From: QZLE01 sp033852135
GTDB lineage: Bacteria > Pseudomonadota > Gammaproteobacteria > QZLD01
Direction of reading: 5' to 3'
Length of the DNA stretch: 64,000 bases
NCBI GenBank assembly: GCA_033852135.1
Contig: JAWSVB010000017.1
Span: 1-64,000 of the forward strand
In this document: in pieces, positions 63,723 through 64,000 of the stretch
Layout of the letters: every line of letters begins with the position of its first letter
Position numbering within the stretch: position 1 is the stretch's first letter
Notes under the pieces: generated by a model
Database searches by the model: none
The model's input: only the letters and a program-made list of their open reading frames with translations
Told to the model about the DNA's origin: nothing
Translations under genes and position numbers: made by a program

Positions 63723-64000
63723 ATGGATAATGATGATTTTGGGGTTAACTCTGATAATGGTGAGATAGGAAATCAAGCGCCACTACCACCAAAAAGTAAT
63801 GCTGGAAAATATATCGGTGTCGGTTGCCTAGTAATATTTTTGATTTTTATAGCATTAGGTTATGGCGGTTATCGAGCCCTTATGGGGTATATGGAAGACA
63901 CAGTGGCAGAATATACTGAGTCAGAATCAAGAGAACTACCTAAGCCAATGACTCTAGAGAGTGCATCAGGGCAGACTTTGGATATGTTTGATGACTTTGT
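63723..64000 (+). CDS. Membrane-anchored protein, 3' end outside window
   Basis: The frame is open from an ATG at 63723 to the window end (92 codons). GGAG lies six bases before this ATG; upstream in-frame ATGs at 63711 and 63717 overlap that site. A hydrophilic N-terminus of about 30 residues is followed by one membrane helix (YIGVGCLVIFLIFIALGYGGY) and a Glu-rich stretch. The visible part is too short to identify. Confidence 0.7.
   Translation, partial: MDNDDFGVNSDNGEIGNQAPLPPKSNAGKYIGVGCLVIFLIFIALGYGGYRALMGYMEDTVAEYTESESRELPKPMTLESASGQTLDMFDDF

Noticed and set aside
1..64000. CRISPR array, prophage, insertion sequence or toxin-antitoxin system
   Set aside because: No direct-repeat array with spacers, no transposase or integrase motifs, and no toxin-antitoxin pair were found in reading through the window.

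Overview
This 64 kb window is chromosomal sequence from an AT-rich gammaproteobacterium of unresolved genus. The assignment rests on gene neighbourhoods that are typical of that class: trxA-rho; prmA-zinc ribbon/DUF3426-dusB-fis-purH; trpDC next to a Vfr-like crp; ftsYEX-rpoH beside paired M16 peptidases and rsmD-coaD; ridA-recG. No tRNA, rRNA, transposase, integrase, prophage or CRISPR array is visible, so this is mostly core genome with a few lineage-specific genes.

Layout. 1-1471 (-) is the front part of a large secreted protein of unknown function, cut by the window edge and carrying an unusually structured 5' leader. 2009-5664 (+) holds two tandem paralogous diguanylate cyclases, each with two GAF-like regions and GGEEF, followed by ridA, recG, ubiA and a YrfG-like phosphatase. 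9850-22827 (-) is a complete C-to-N set of type II secretion (T2SS) genes in two blocks (gspCDEF and gspGHIJKLMN). A rhombosortase gene lies between the blocks on the other strand and diverges from gspG. trxA and rho follow (+).

25532-31206 (-) has an isochorismatase-like hydrolase, ppnP, an acyl-CoA synthetase-like enzyme, and a coiled-coil membrane protein that overlaps cpdA (cAMP phosphodiesterase). 31554-35206 (+) has a Sel1-type lipoprotein, a semialdehyde dehydrogenase, a TauE/SafE permease and crp. 35349-42368 (-) holds trpC, trpD, purH, fis, dusB, a DUF3426 protein and prmA. 42859-47693 (+) holds a membrane pyrophosphatase of the K+-dependent type, uvrD and a small membrane protein. 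The polyamine genes speA (-) and speE (+) diverge. Then come a chemotaxis transducer, rpsT, an unusual glycosyltransferase-like protein, rpoH, ftsX, ftsE, ftsY (-), two M16 peptidase-family proteins, rsmD, coaD, an orphan gene, trmL and the start of a membrane protein.

How the genes fit together. The T2SS exports folded periplasmic proteins, and rhombosortase is known to process GlyGly-CTERM substrates that usually leave through this system. The secreted protein at the left edge is a possible client, but its C-terminus is not in view. c-di-GMP (two cyclases) and cAMP (cpdA, crp) are the two nucleotide second-messenger systems represented. The most unusual signals are non-coding: the leader at 1481-1576 with a Shine-Dalgarno separated from its start codon by a perfect hairpin, a candidate RNA at 28422-28620, a 100-nt inverted repeat downstream of rho, and a 20-nt hairpin present at two distant sites.
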